Shown piece after piece: positions 43,892-53,152 of a stretch of 64,000 nucleotides of DNA. Below the pieces are notes generated by a model. That model was not told where the DNA came from, did not search any database, and worked only from the letters and a program-made list of their open reading frames with translations. A program made the translations under genes and the position numbers. Positions within the stretch are counted from its first letter, which is position 1. Each line of letters begins with the position of its first letter. Origin of the DNA: GCA-2733415 sp965178635 (GTDB lineage: Bacteria > Bacteroidota > Bacteroidia > Flavobacteriales > Flavobacteriaceae); NCBI GenBank assembly GCA_965178635.1, contig CBCXVT010000029.1, positions 35,811-99,810 on the forward strand, in the 5' to 3' direction.

Positions 43892-44430
43892 TGAAATATT
43901 GTAACCTATTACTTATCGTTTTCGCTTTTATAGCTTGTAAAGAACCACAAGCAAGAAAGCCTATATCTGTGAAAACTGGGACATTTCTACAAAACTCAGT
44001 AGAACGCACCAAAAAAAGATTACAACAAGAGAATAATTTCATCTTAGATTATATTAAAAAAGACTCTTCAAACTCTTACATTAACTCAAACAAAGGGTTT
44101 TGGTACACATACATTAAACAAGATACACTCACTAAAGTCCCAGCATATGGAGACCAAATTACGTATTCATATTCAGTATCTGATTTAAATAATAATAGTG
44201 TTTACACAACCGAAAACATTGGAGAACAAACCTATTATATTGACCAACAAGATGATATTATTGAAGGGTTTAGACAAGGTTTAAAACTTATTAAAGAAAA
44301 CGAAAAAATTAAATATATTTTCCCATCACAATTAGCCTATGGCTATAGAGGAGATGGTCAGAAAATTACCGCAAACAAACCAATTGTCTGCACCGTATTA
44401 TTACACAAAATAACAACTAAGAAAGATTAA
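43891..44430 (+). CDS. gldI: Gliding motility-associated FKBP-type peptidyl-prolyl isomerase lipoprotein
   Basis: A 179-aa lipoprotein (signal with Cys at residue 16, 'VFAFIACKEP') carrying an FKBP domain ('PAYGDQITYSYSVSDLNNNSVYT', 'IIEGFRQGLKLIKENEKIKYIFPSQLAYGYRGDGQKITANKPIVC'). GldI is required for folding of gliding/type 9 secretion components in Flavobacterium. It overlaps nrnA and precedes another isomerase gene by 6 bases. Confidence 0.9.
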   Translation: MKYCNLLLIVFAFIACKEPQARKPISVKTGTFLQNSVERTKKRLQQENNFILDYIKKDSSNSYINSNKGFWYTYIKQDTLTKVPAYGDQITYSYSVSDLNNNSVYTTENIGEQTYYIDQQDDIIEGFRQGLKLIKENEKIKYIFPSQLAYGYRGDGQKITANKPIVCTVLLHKITTKKD

Positions 44431-44436
44431 TAAACA

Positions 44437-45540
44437 ATGAAAACCATGAAATTATTATTATTATCATTATTTTTTGCAGTATCATCATGTAACGATCAAT
44501 ACCCTGATTTAGGAGATGGCATCTATGCAGAATTCACCACAAGTAAAGGAACTATCATCTGTGTTTTAGAACACGATAAAACACCAGTTACCGTTGCAAA
44601 TTTTATTGCATTAGCAGAAGGAACAAACACTGAAGTTTCTGACGACTACAAAGGAAAAAAATACTATGACGGTCTAAAATTTCATAGAGTTCTAGCCGAC
44701 TTTATGATTCAAGGTGGATGTCCGTTAGGAACTGGAACAGGTGACCCAGGTTATAAATTTAAAGATGAATTTGACCCAAGTTTAATTCATGATAAAGCTG
44801 GTATTTTATCTATGGCAAACTCAGGACCAAAAACAAATGGTAGTCAGTTTTTTATAACACATAAAGAAACACCTTGGTTAAATAATAAGCATACTGTTTT
44901 CGGACATGTTATAAAAGGACAAGAAGTAGTTGATTCAATTGCGCAAGATGACCAAATACAAACTGTAAAAATCATCAGAAAAGGTAGTGCTGCTAAGAAA
45001 TTTGACGCAGCTAAAATTTTCTCAGGACACTTTGAATTAGAGAAAAAAGAAAAAGAAGAAAAAGAAGCTAAATTAGCATCAGTTAAAAAAGAAACTGTTG
45101 CTATGTTTGACAAGTATAAAGCTAAATCTGAAACATTAACTTCAGGAATACAGATTTCGTATATCACTAAAACTAATAATCCTAAGCCCGAAATTGGTTC
45201 TAAAGTGTTAGTTAATTATGCAGGGTTCTTAGCAGATGGAAAATTGTTTGACTCAAATATTAAATCATATGAAGAGAAGTACAACATGCTTAACCCAAGA
45301 AAAACACAACATAACGATGCTGGTTACAACCCAATGCCAATGGATTACAGTCCAGAAGCAAGATTAATTCAAGGATTTAGAGATGGGTTATTAGCTATGT
45401 CTACTGGTGACAAAGCATTAGTATACATCCCTGCTCATTTAGGTTATGGTGAAAGAGGTGCTGGACCAATTCCTCCTAACTCTGACTTGGTATTTGAATT
45501 GGAAATTGTTCCTGCTCCAGAAGCTGAGGAAGCGAAATAA
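44437..45540 (+). CDS. Cyclophilin-FKBP fusion peptidyl-prolyl isomerase lipoprotein
   Basis: A 367-aa lipoprotein (MKTMKLLLLSLFFAVSSC) with two unrelated isomerase domains. The cyclophilin domain covers residues ~25-185 ('KFHRVLADFMIQGG', 'GILSMANSGPKTNGSQFFITHKETPWLNNKHTVFG'). A charged helical linker follows (~195-230, EKKEKEEKEAKL). The FKBP domain is at ~240-360 ('KVLVNYAGFLADGKLFDSN', 'LIQGFRDGLLAMSTGDKALVYIPAHLGYGERG', 'PNSDLVFELEIV'). Probably a periplasmic folding factor acting with GldI. Confidence 0.92.
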   Translation: MKTMKLLLLSLFFAVSSCNDQYPDLGDGIYAEFTTSKGTIICVLEHDKTPVTVANFIALAEGTNTEVSDDYKGKKYYDGLKFHRVLADFMIQGGCPLGTGTGDPGYKFKDEFDPSLIHDKAGILSMANSGPKTNGSQFFITHKETPWLNNKHTVFGHVIKGQEVVDSIAQDDQIQTVKIIRKGSAAKKFDAAKIFSGHFELEKKEKEEKEAKLASVKKETVAMFDKYKAKSETLTSGIQISYITKTNNPKPEIGSKVLVNYAGFLADGKLFDSNIKSYEEKYNMLNPRKTQHNDAGYNPMPMDYSPEARLIQGFRDGLLAMSTGDKALVYIPAHLGYGERGAGPIPPNSDLVFELEIVPAPEAEEAK

Positions 45541-45557
45541 TATTAGGATATTATAAT

Positions 45558-45589
45558 AAAAAAAGCCACTCGTTTGAGTGGCTTTTTTT
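45558..45589. terminator. Bidirectional terminator between the isomerase gene and pepD
   Basis: Arms AAAAAGCCACTC and GAGTGGCTTTTT around GTTT, with A- and T-runs outside, in the gap between convergent genes. Confidence 0.9.
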
Positions 45590-45611
45590 ATACTATTAAT
45601 TTCTATTACAT

Positions 45612-47072
45612 TTATTTTGTTGGCGTTTCTTTTAACACCTCTAAAAAGAAATGCCAATATTTTTTAGCAGATGAAATACTTGCGCGTTCATCAGGTGAAT
45701 GCGCACCTTTAATTGTTGGACCAAATGATACCATTTCCATTTCTGGATAATGCGTTCCTAAAATACCACATTCTAAACCAGCGTGGCAAGCTGCTACATT
45801 AGCTTCTTCCCCATTTATTTTCTTGTATAACTCAGCGGTTAATTTCACTATTGATGAATTCATGTTTGGTGTCCAACCTGGGTAAGCACCAGATAATTCT
45901 ACATCAAAACCGCCTAATTCAAAACAAGATGTTAACTTATTAGCTAAATCATCTTTATTAGAATCTACCGAAGAACGTGTTAAACACATTACTGTGGCTT
46001 CACCTTCAGAAATAATGATTTTAGCAATATTATTAGACGTTTCAACTAACCCTTCAATGTCCGGGCTCATTCTGTGCACACCGTTTAAAGCTGCATAAAT
46101 AGATTTGATTGCTGATTCCTGAGCACCTAAATCCATTACTTTTTCTGGGACGGTTGTTTCAGTTAACACAACTTCTAAATCAGCTTCTAAACTTGCATAT
46201 TCTGATTTTATCTTAGAAACTTCAGCATTCAATTCCTTTACAAAAGCGTCTTGACACTCTTTATTTACAGCAACTACAGCAAAACTTTCTCTAGGTATCG
46301 CATTACGTAAACTTCCTCCTTTAATAGATGACACTCTCAATCCGTATTTTTCATAAGACTTAAATAACAAACGGTTCATAAACACATTTGCGTTTCCTAA
46401 ACCTTTAATGATATCCATTCCAGAATGTCCACCGTTTAGACCTTTTATCTCAATTGTATACCCTATTGTTCCACTTGGTGTAACTTCTTCTTTATAAGAT
46501 TTTGTAGCAGTAATATCAATACCTCCTGCACAACCAACGCCAATTTCATCATCTTCTTCAGTATCTAAATTTAAAAGAATATCACCGGTTAACAAACCAC
46601 CTTCTAAACCTATAGCACCAGTCATCCCCGTTTCCTCATCAATAGTAAACAATGCTTCTATTGCGGGATGCTGAATAGTTTTCGATTCTAAAACAGCCAT
46701 AATAGTTGCCACACCTAAACCATTGTCGGCGCCTAAAGTTGTGCCTTTTGCACGTACCCAGTCTCCATCAACATACATTTCAATACCCTGTGTGTCAAAA
46801 TCAAAATTAGTGTCGGCATTTTTTTGATGCACCATATCTAAATGAGACTGTAACACCACTTTTTTTCTATCTTCCATTCCTGGAGTAGCTGGTTTCTTTA
46901 CAATTACATTTCCAACTGTATCAATAACAGTTTCCAAACCTAAATCTTCACCAAACTTTTTCATAAAAGCAATGACACGCTCTTCTTTTTTAGACGGACG
47001 TGGTACCGCATTTAAATCTGCAAATTTATTCCACAATTGTTTTGGTTCTAATTCTCTTATCTCTTGATTCAT
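45612..47072 (-). CDS. pepD: Aminoacyl-histidine dipeptidase
   Basis: Zinc M20-family peptidase that cleaves dipeptides such as Xaa-His. The 486-aa enzyme shows 'VVLQSHLDMVHQKN' (metal His/Asp), 'TTLGADNGLGVATIMAVLE', 'ALFTIDEETGMTGAIGLEGG' (catalytic Glu pair), 'LNGGHSGMDI' and 'ACHAGLECGILG'. A TATCTTTG element lies on the minus strand at 47095-47102, 22 bases before the start. Confidence 0.95.
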   Translation of the reverse strand: MNQEIRELEPKQLWNKFADLNAVPRPSKKEERVIAFMKKFGEDLGLETVIDTVGNVIVKKPATPGMEDRKKVVLQSHLDMVHQKNADTNFDFDTQGIEMYVDGDWVRAKGTTLGADNGLGVATIMAVLESKTIQHPAIEALFTIDEETGMTGAIGLEGGLLTGDILLNLDTEEDDEIGVGCAGGIDITATKSYKEEVTPSGTIGYTIEIKGLNGGHSGMDIIKGLGNANVFMNRLLFKSYEKYGLRVSSIKGGSLRNAIPRESFAVVAVNKECQDAFVKELNAEVSKIKSEYASLEADLEVVLTETTVPEKVMDLGAQESAIKSIYAALNGVHRMSPDIEGLVETSNNIAKIIISEGEATVMCLTRSSVDSNKDDLANKLTSCFELGGFDVELSGAYPGWTPNMNSSIVKLTAELYKKINGEEANVAACHAGLECGILGTHYPEMEMVSFGPTIKGAHSPDERASISSAKKYWHFFLEVLKETPTK

Positions 47073-47209
47073 AATCTTCTGATTTTTTATGCGCCAAAGA
47101 TAGTGAGTTTTTAATCAATTAAAAGTTTTAGATGTCTTGTGATTTAGTTTATTTCATTAAATTTATTGACAGACACATTTATTTAAAAAAGATATTACTT
47201 AACTTTTCT

Positions 47210-48265
47210 ATGTATAAGAACAAGACTCTCATTTTAGCCTTATTATTACCATTACAAATACTGCTAATTAAGTTATTGTCTTCTTCTCCAAGCAGCATTG
47301 AAACCTACTACAGTAAAGGTGTTTACCCTATTATTTCGAAATCATTACGATTTATTTTTGGTTGGCTTCCATTTTCTGTTGGTGATATATTGTATGCCAT
47401 TCTTATTATTTATATTTTGAAATGGGGCTATTCAAACTTCAAATCAATTTACAGAAGACCTAAACAGACTCTACTAACGATTACGGCATTTTTATCTGTA
47501 ATTTACTTTTGTTTTCATTTCCTATGGGGATTAAACTATTACCGAAACCCTTTACATAAAACTCTGAATATAGATAACGAATACTCCACTGAAGAACTCA
47601 TTCAAATCACTAAAAAACTAATCACTACAACAAACGTCATACATCTTAAAATAGCAAAAAACGATAACACAAAAGTAATTGTACCATATAGCAACTCAGA
47701 AATTTTTGAAAAAACAAAACTCGGCTACAAGGGCTTAGAAAAAATACATCCAAATTTAAAATACCAGCAAAAAAGTATTAAAAATTCATTATGGTCTTTA
47801 CCGCTTACATATGCTGGCTATAGCGGTTATTTAAACCCGTTTACAAATGAAGCTCAAGTCAATTCTTTAATCCCGAAATACCATTTTCCGTTAGTAAGTT
47901 GCCATGAAGAAGCACATCAAATTGGTTATGCTGCAGAAAATGAAACTAATTTTATTGGTTATTTAGCATGTATGAAAAACCCTGATGACTACTTTCAATA
48001 CGCTGGCGCAACATTTGCAGTACGCTATTGCCTGAATGAATTGTACAGAAGAGATTCCAAATCTTATGAGGAATTAATTAAAACACTTAATACTGGTGTG
48101 CGTAAAAACTTTCAAGAAAGTCAGCAGTTTTGGAATAGTTATCAAAATCCAACTGAAATTGTTTTTAAATCTGTGTATGATATCTTTTTAAAAAGCAACA
48201 ACCAACAAAAAGGCATTAAGAGTTATAGTTATGTTGTTGCATTAATTGTTAATTACGAACAGTAA
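47210..48265 (+). CDS. DUF3810 membrane protein with HExxH metalloprotease-like motif
   Basis: A 351-aa protein with three N-terminal membrane helices and a large extracytoplasmic domain. The stretch 'FPLVSCHEEAHQIGYAAENETNFIGYLACMKN' contains HEEAH followed by NE, the arrangement of gluzincin-type metallopeptidases, so it may be a protease, although activity is unproven. DUF3810 is widespread in Bacteroidota. The frame also allows an ATG at 47132, which would add 26 non-family residues; 47210 is preferred. Confidence 0.8.
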   Translation: MYKNKTLILALLLPLQILLIKLLSSSPSSIETYYSKGVYPIISKSLRFIFGWLPFSVGDILYAILIIYILKWGYSNFKSIYRRPKQTLLTITAFLSVIYFCFHFLWGLNYYRNPLHKTLNIDNEYSTEELIQITKKLITTTNVIHLKIAKNDNTKVIVPYSNSEIFEKTKLGYKGLEKIHPNLKYQQKSIKNSLWSLPLTYAGYSGYLNPFTNEAQVNSLIPKYHFPLVSCHEEAHQIGYAAENETNFIGYLACMKNPDDYFQYAGATFAVRYCLNELYRRDSKSYEELIKTLNTGVRKNFQESQQFWNSYQNPTEIVFKSVYDIFLKSNNQQKGIKSYSYVVALIVNYEQ

Positions 48266-48317
48266 AACGCATTATAAAATCTATTTCTACTATATTTAAA
48301 GTTCCAAACTATCATTT

Positions 48318-51284
48318 ATGAAAAAAATAAAATTAAGCCTGTGTCTGTTTTTAATGATGAGCTTGTCTTTTGCACAAGAATACATCCCGAAAACAGATGG
48401 TGTAAAAACGCCAGAATCAACATTAATAGCATTCATAAATGCTACTATTTATGTAAGCCCTACAGAAGTTATTTCTAACGGAACTCTACTAATAGAAAAC
48501 AACAAAATTAAAGCCGTTGGAAAATCTATTAAAATCCCTAAAAACATAGAAACTGTTGATCTTACTGGAAAAACTATTTATCCCTCTTTTATTGACATTT
48601 ATTCTTCATTTGGAGTCAACAAAATTAAAGGAAAACCTTATAAATCACCTCAATATGATGCCAATAGAAAAGGCTATTATTGGAATGATCATATCAGACC
48701 AGAAACACAAACTTTTCAATCATTTAAATATGATGATAAAAAAGCAAAAGAATTATTAAAAGCTGGTTTCGGAGTTGTAAACACGCATGTTCATGACGGT
48801 ATTATTAGCGGTACTGGAACTTTAGTTGCTTTAAATCAAGATGGTCATACGGCTACGCAAATTATAAAAGAAACCTCAGCACAGTATTTATCGTTCGATA
48901 AAAGCAAATTATCACACCAATCTTATCCAGGTTCAATTATGGGAAGTATGGCGTTATTGCGTCAAGTACACCATGATGCTGATTGGTATTCAAAAGGAAA
49001 TATCGATGTTAAAGATTTATCTCTTGAAGCCTATCTTTTACAAAAAAATCAATTGCAAATCTTTAATGCAGGTAATTGGTTAAACGATTTAAGAGTTGCT
49101 AAACTTGGAAAAGAAATTGGCGTAAACTACACTATTGTTGGTGGTGGAGATGAATACCAACGTATAGATAAAATTAAAGCAACAAACGCCACTTATATTT
49201 TACCTTTAGATTTCCCAAAAGCGTATGATGTTGAAGATCCGTTTCAGGCATCTAAAATCACATTAAAAGATATGAAGCACTGGAATTTGGCGCCTACAAA
49301 CCCAAGTACATTTGCTAAAAACAACATCCCATTTACGTTTACTACGCACAAATTAAAATCGCCAGCTGATTTTAATACTAACTTACAAAAAGCCATAAAA
49401 TATGGTTTAGACAAGGAAGATGCTTTAGCTGCATTAACAACTGTTCCTGCAAAATTATTAGGGCAATCTGAAAATTTGGGTCACTTGAATAAAGGTGCTT
49501 ATGCCAACTTTATGATCACATCTGGTGGTATTTTTGAAAAAGAAACAAAACTGTATGAACACTGGATAATGGGTCGTAAAAATGTGTTCTCAAATATGGA
49601 CACAAAAGACATTAGTGGTGATTATGATTTAGCTATAAATGGAAAAACATACAACTTAAAATTAACCGAGAAAGATTCAAAAGTAAAAGCTGAACTAATG
49701 CAAGACACTTTAAAAGTAAGTAGTAAAGTTACTTTTAAAGACGATTGGTTAAACATATATTTTGCAGAAAAAGATCAGAATGAATACCACCGATTAACGG
49801 CTAAGATTGGAAAAATAAAAACGTCAATCTCAGGTAACGTAATTCTTGCAAATGGTACAGAAACTAAATTTACAGCCATTTATAAAGACCTTGAAGGAAA
49901 AGAAGATGAAAAGAAAGAAGATGAAACCAAAAGCACTAAGCCAACACTTGTAGATGTTTCGTACCCTAATATGGCATACGGATTTAAAACAGCACCTAAA
50001 CAAAAAACCATTTTATTTAAAAATGTAACTGTTTGGACTAATGAAACAGACGGTATTCTTGAAAACACAGACGTCCTTTTAAAAGATGGAAAAATAGCAC
50101 AAATCGGAAAAAACATCTCTTCTAATAAAGCGACAGTCATTGACGGAACTGGAAAACATTTAACTGCTGGTATTATTGATGAACATTCACATATTGCGAC
50201 ATCATCCGTAAATGAAGGTGGGCAAAATTCTTCTGCTGAGGTTACTATTGAAGATGTTGTAAAATCTAATGATATTAATATTTATAGAAACTTAGCAGGT
50301 GGAGTAACAACTATTCAAATATTACACGGTTCAGCAAACCCTATTGGTGGACGCTCTGCATTAGTGAAATTAAAATGGGGAGAAACTCCAGATAACATGT
50401 TAATTCCTAACGCGCCAAAATTCATCAAGTTTGCCTTAGGTGAAAATGTAAAACAAAGTAATTGGAGTAGCTATTCTCGTTTTCCTCAAACACGTATGGG
50501 TGTTGAGCAGGTATACACAGATTATTTTACACGTGCTAAAGAATATGACACTAAAAAGAAAAGTGGCGTTCCTGTTAGAAAAGACGAAGAACTAGAAGTG
50601 ATTGCTGAAATCATTAATAAAGAACGTTTTATATCGTGTCACTCTTACATTCAAAGTGAAATTAATATGCTAATGAAAGTTGCTGAAAAATTCAACTTTA
50701 ACATCAACACCTTTACTCATATTTTAGAAGGGTATAAAGTTGCCAATAAAATGAAAGCACATGGTGTTGGCGCTTCAACCTTTAGTGATTGGTGGGCATA
50801 CAAATATGAAGTGAATGATGCTATACCTTACAACGGAGCCATTTTACATAAGCAAGGTGTTACTGTTGCGTATAATTCTGATGATGCTGAAATGAGCAGA
50901 CGTTTAAATCAAGAAGCAGCAAAAGCTGTGAAATACGGTGATGTTTCTGAAGAAGACGCATGGAAATTCGTCACATTAAATCCAGCTAAATTATTACACT
51001 TAGATAAAAATATCGGAAGTATTAAAACAGGTAAAGATGCTGATGTTGTGTTATGGAACACAAACCCATTATCTATCTACGCAAAAGCAGAAAAAACACT
51101 AATTGAAGGGGTTGTGTATTTTGATATAGAACGAGACTTACAATTAAGATCTGATATTAAAACCGAACGCAATCAATTAATAAATTTAATGTTGGATTAT
51201 AAAAATAATGGTGGCGCAACACAATCGCCTAAAAAATCTAAAAAACCTCACATGCATTGTGATTTTGAAGGAGATTACCAGTAA
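48318..51284 (+). CDS. Tandem amidohydrolase-family exported protein
   Basis: A 988-aa protein with a signal peptide (MKKIKLSLCLFLMMSLSFAQ) and two amidohydrolase-like halves. The N-terminal half (~25-435) lacks the HxH metal motif ('SFIDIYSSFGVN' occupies its place). The C-terminal half (~560-965) keeps it: 'IIDEHSHIATSS', then 'SCHSYIQSEINM', 'THILEGYKVANKM' and 'YNSDDAEMSRR'. The linker is acid-rich (EGKEDEKKEDE). Likely a periplasmic metal-dependent hydrolase, perhaps an imidazolonepropionase- or dipeptidase-like enzyme; substrate unknown. The next gene is a shorter relative. Confidence 0.88.
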   Translation: MKKIKLSLCLFLMMSLSFAQEYIPKTDGVKTPESTLIAFINATIYVSPTEVISNGTLLIENNKIKAVGKSIKIPKNIETVDLTGKTIYPSFIDIYSSFGVNKIKGKPYKSPQYDANRKGYYWNDHIRPETQTFQSFKYDDKKAKELLKAGFGVVNTHVHDGIISGTGTLVALNQDGHTATQIIKETSAQYLSFDKSKLSHQSYPGSIMGSMALLRQVHHDADWYSKGNIDVKDLSLEAYLLQKNQLQIFNAGNWLNDLRVAKLGKEIGVNYTIVGGGDEYQRIDKIKATNATYILPLDFPKAYDVEDPFQASKITLKDMKHWNLAPTNPSTFAKNNIPFTFTTHKLKSPADFNTNLQKAIKYGLDKEDALAALTTVPAKLLGQSENLGHLNKGAYANFMITSGGIFEKETKLYEHWIMGRKNVFSNMDTKDISGDYDLAINGKTYNLKLTEKDSKVKAELMQDTLKVSSKVTFKDDWLNIYFAEKDQNEYHRLTAKIGKIKTSISGNVILANGTETKFTAIYKDLEGKEDEKKEDETKSTKPTLVDVSYPNMAYGFKTAPKQKTILFKNVTVWTNETDGILENTDVLLKDGKIAQIGKNISSNKATVIDGTGKHLTAGIIDEHSHIATSSVNEGGQNSSAEVTIEDVVKSNDINIYRNLAGGVTTIQILHGSANPIGGRSALVKLKWGETPDNMLIPNAPKFIKFALGENVKQSNWSSYSRFPQTRMGVEQVYTDYFTRAKEYDTKKKSGVPVRKDEELEVIAEIINKERFISCHSYIQSEINMLMKVAEKFNFNINTFTHILEGYKVANKMKAHGVGASTFSDWWAYKYEVNDAIPYNGAILHKQGVTVAYNSDDAEMSRRLNQEAAKAVKYGDVSEEDAWKFVTLNPAKLLHLDKNIGSIKTGKDADVVLWNTNPLSIYAKAEKTLIEGVVYFDIERDLQLRSDIKTERNQLINLMLDYKNNGGATQSPKKSKKPHMHCDFEGDYQ

Positions 51285-51314
51285 CAACATTTACACAACA
51301 CATTATATATACAT

Positions 51315-52580
51315 ATGAAATATTTTATATACATCGCGTTATTCTTTAGCAGTTTTGCTATTGCGCAACAAACACCAGCAAACAAACAATCCGAAGTAAT
51401 AACAATTGTTGGGGCTACGGCACATATAGGAAATGGTACTTTACTGAGTAATGCCACTCTTGTTTTTGAAAACGGAAAACTTACCGCTGTTGGTGATGAA
51501 ACAACTCCGCAAAAAGGACAAATTATTAACGCCACTGGAAAACATATCTATCCAGGTTTTATTGCACCAAATGCAACTTTAGGTTTAGTAGAAATTGATG
51601 CCGTTCGTGCCTCTGATGATCAAGATGAAATCGGTGCTTTTAATCCGCATATTAGAAGTTTGATTGCCTACAACACAGAATCAAAAGTTACAGAAAGTAT
51701 GCGTCCAAATGGTGTTTTACAAGGACAAATCACACCAAGAGGTGGGCGAATTTCTGGGAGCTCTTCAATTGTAAAATTTGATGCTTGGAACTGGGAAGAT
51801 GCAGCAATAAAAGCAGATGATGCTATTCATATCAATTGGCCGCGAACATTCAAACGTTCAGGTTGGTGGGCTGCACCAGGACCAACTGTGCCTAATAAAA
51901 AATACACTAAACAAGTGGATGAACTTAAAGACTTCTTTAAAAATGCGCGTTTAAACAATTCGAAAGACGTACATTTAGTGTACAACAGTATGACTCCTGT
52001 GTTTAATAAAACCAAGAAAGTATTTATTCATGTAAATGATGAAAAACAAATTATTGATGCTGTTGATTTTGGTTTATCAGAAAAAATTGATGTGGTTTTA
52101 GTTGGTGCTTATGAAGCATATAAAACTATCGATTTATTAAAAAAACATAACATTCCTGTTATTTTACAACGTGTTCATAGTACACCTGATAACGATGATG
52201 ATGATTATGACATGTCATATAAATTAGCACATATGCTATCTTCTAAAGGAATTTTAGTTGGACTAAACACAAGTGGAGATATGGAACGTATGAATACAAG
52301 AAACTTGCCATTCTATGCTGGGACATGTGTAGCTTATGGTTTAGATAAAGAAAAAGCTGTGCAACTAATTAGTTTAAATACCGCAAAGATTTTAGGTATC
52401 GATAGTTTTACAGGGAGTTTGGAAGTTGGTAAAGACGCTACCCTATTTATTTCTGAAGGAGATGCGTTAGATATGCGAACTAATAAATTGAGTCATGCAT
52501 TTATTCAAGGACGACAAATTAGTTTAGAAACGCATCAAACAGAGCTATATAAACGTTATACTAAGAAGTATAAACAGTAA
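51315..52580 (+). CDS. Amidohydrolase-like exported protein, degenerate active site
   Basis: A 421-aa protein with a signal peptide (ends 'SFAIAQQ'). Family landmarks are 'GATAHIGNGTLLSNATLVFENGKLTAVG', 'IYPGFIAPNATLGLVEIDAV', 'AVQLISLNTAKILGIDSFTGSLEVGKDATLFI'. The metal-binding HxH after the first strand is replaced by 'APNATLG', and other metal ligands are not evident, so it resembles the N-terminal half of the 988-aa protein just upstream. It may be a non-catalytic partner of that enzyme (inference). Confidence 0.85.
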   Translation: MKYFIYIALFFSSFAIAQQTPANKQSEVITIVGATAHIGNGTLLSNATLVFENGKLTAVGDETTPQKGQIINATGKHIYPGFIAPNATLGLVEIDAVRASDDQDEIGAFNPHIRSLIAYNTESKVTESMRPNGVLQGQITPRGGRISGSSSIVKFDAWNWEDAAIKADDAIHINWPRTFKRSGWWAAPGPTVPNKKYTKQVDELKDFFKNARLNNSKDVHLVYNSMTPVFNKTKKVFIHVNDEKQIIDAVDFGLSEKIDVVLVGAYEAYKTIDLLKKHNIPVILQRVHSTPDNDDDDYDMSYKLAHMLSSKGILVGLNTSGDMERMNTRNLPFYAGTCVAYGLDKEKAVQLISLNTAKILGIDSFTGSLEVGKDATLFISEGDALDMRTNKLSHAFIQGRQISLETHQTELYKRYTKKYKQ

Positions 52581-52650
52581 CTTTTAGTAGTGTTGTTTTT
52601 CAAATGTTAAATAATATGTTAAAGTATATTTCTATTCTCATTCGATAAAG

Positions 52651-52658
52651 TACTTTTG
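52651..52658 (+). promoter_or_regulatory. Promoter -7 element upstream of a short ORF
   Basis: TACTTTTG matches TAnnTTTG; no convincing -33 TTG is seen at the right spacing. The 41-codon ORF starts 33 bases downstream. Confidence 0.4.
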
Positions 52659-52690
52659 CCGGCTCTTAGAAATAAATTAAACATAAAACA

Positions 52691-52816
52691 ATGAATAACA
52701 GCACTATATCAGTAAGCGATAAAAGAATAGTAGCAGAAAGTAAAATCGGCGTTAAAACAAGAAATTTTAGCACTTCAAATTCTGTGGCTTGGAATTTGAA
52801 AAGAAGATTTAGATAA
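52691..52816 (+). CDS. Possible small protein or leader peptide, 41 aa
   Basis: A basic 41-residue frame starting MNNSTISVSDKRIVAESK and ending NLKRRFR, with no membrane segment or known motif. It has its own -7-like element upstream and a strong terminator 30 bases downstream, forming a compact ~220-base transcription unit. No plus-strand gene follows for 1.5 kb, so a conventional attenuator leader is unlikely. It could be a small protein gene, or the transcript itself may be a small RNA. Confidence 0.4.
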   Translation: MNNSTISVSDKRIVAESKIGVKTRNFSTSNSVAWNLKRRFR

Positions 52817-52845
52817 TTTTATTATCATATTTAACATTTTAAACC

Positions 52846-52880
52846 AAAGCGGTGATCACAATTAGTAATCACTGCTTTTT
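52846..52880 (+). terminator. Terminator of the short transcription unit
   Basis: Arms AAAGCGGTGAT and ATCACTGCTTT (one G-T pair) followed by T-rich sequence. Confidence 0.75.
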
Positions 52881-52897
52881 TAGACCTAACAACAAAC

Positions 52898-53152
52898 TTA
52901 CTTTTCCCCAATCAGAGCATCTACTGGCTTTTTAAATAATGTCTCATTTACTTCTTCTTTAGAAATTTTTATATTTTCAAAATTAGCACTGTTTTTTGGT
53001 GTGTTCGGTAAATTATTTTTTGTGTCATACCATTGTAGAGTCTTTGGTAATAACACACCATTTACTGTTATCCAATCTGTATATTTTATATAATGAATTT
53101 CCGTACTCGGCTTATTCAGAGTTTCATTAAATAGTTGCTCGTTTTTGGTTTT
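52898..53152 (-). pseudogene. DUF6503 gene remnant (C-terminal part only)
   Basis: The frame reads 'NEQLFNETLNKPSTEIHYIKYTDWITVNGVLLPKTLQWYD' and later 'ANFENIKISKEEVNETLFKKP', the usual C-terminal third of DUF6503 proteins (normally ~230-270 residues with a signal peptide). The apparent start lies inside the 3' end of the DUF4407 gene in another frame, so the 5' two thirds were deleted. No function expected. Confidence 0.6.
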
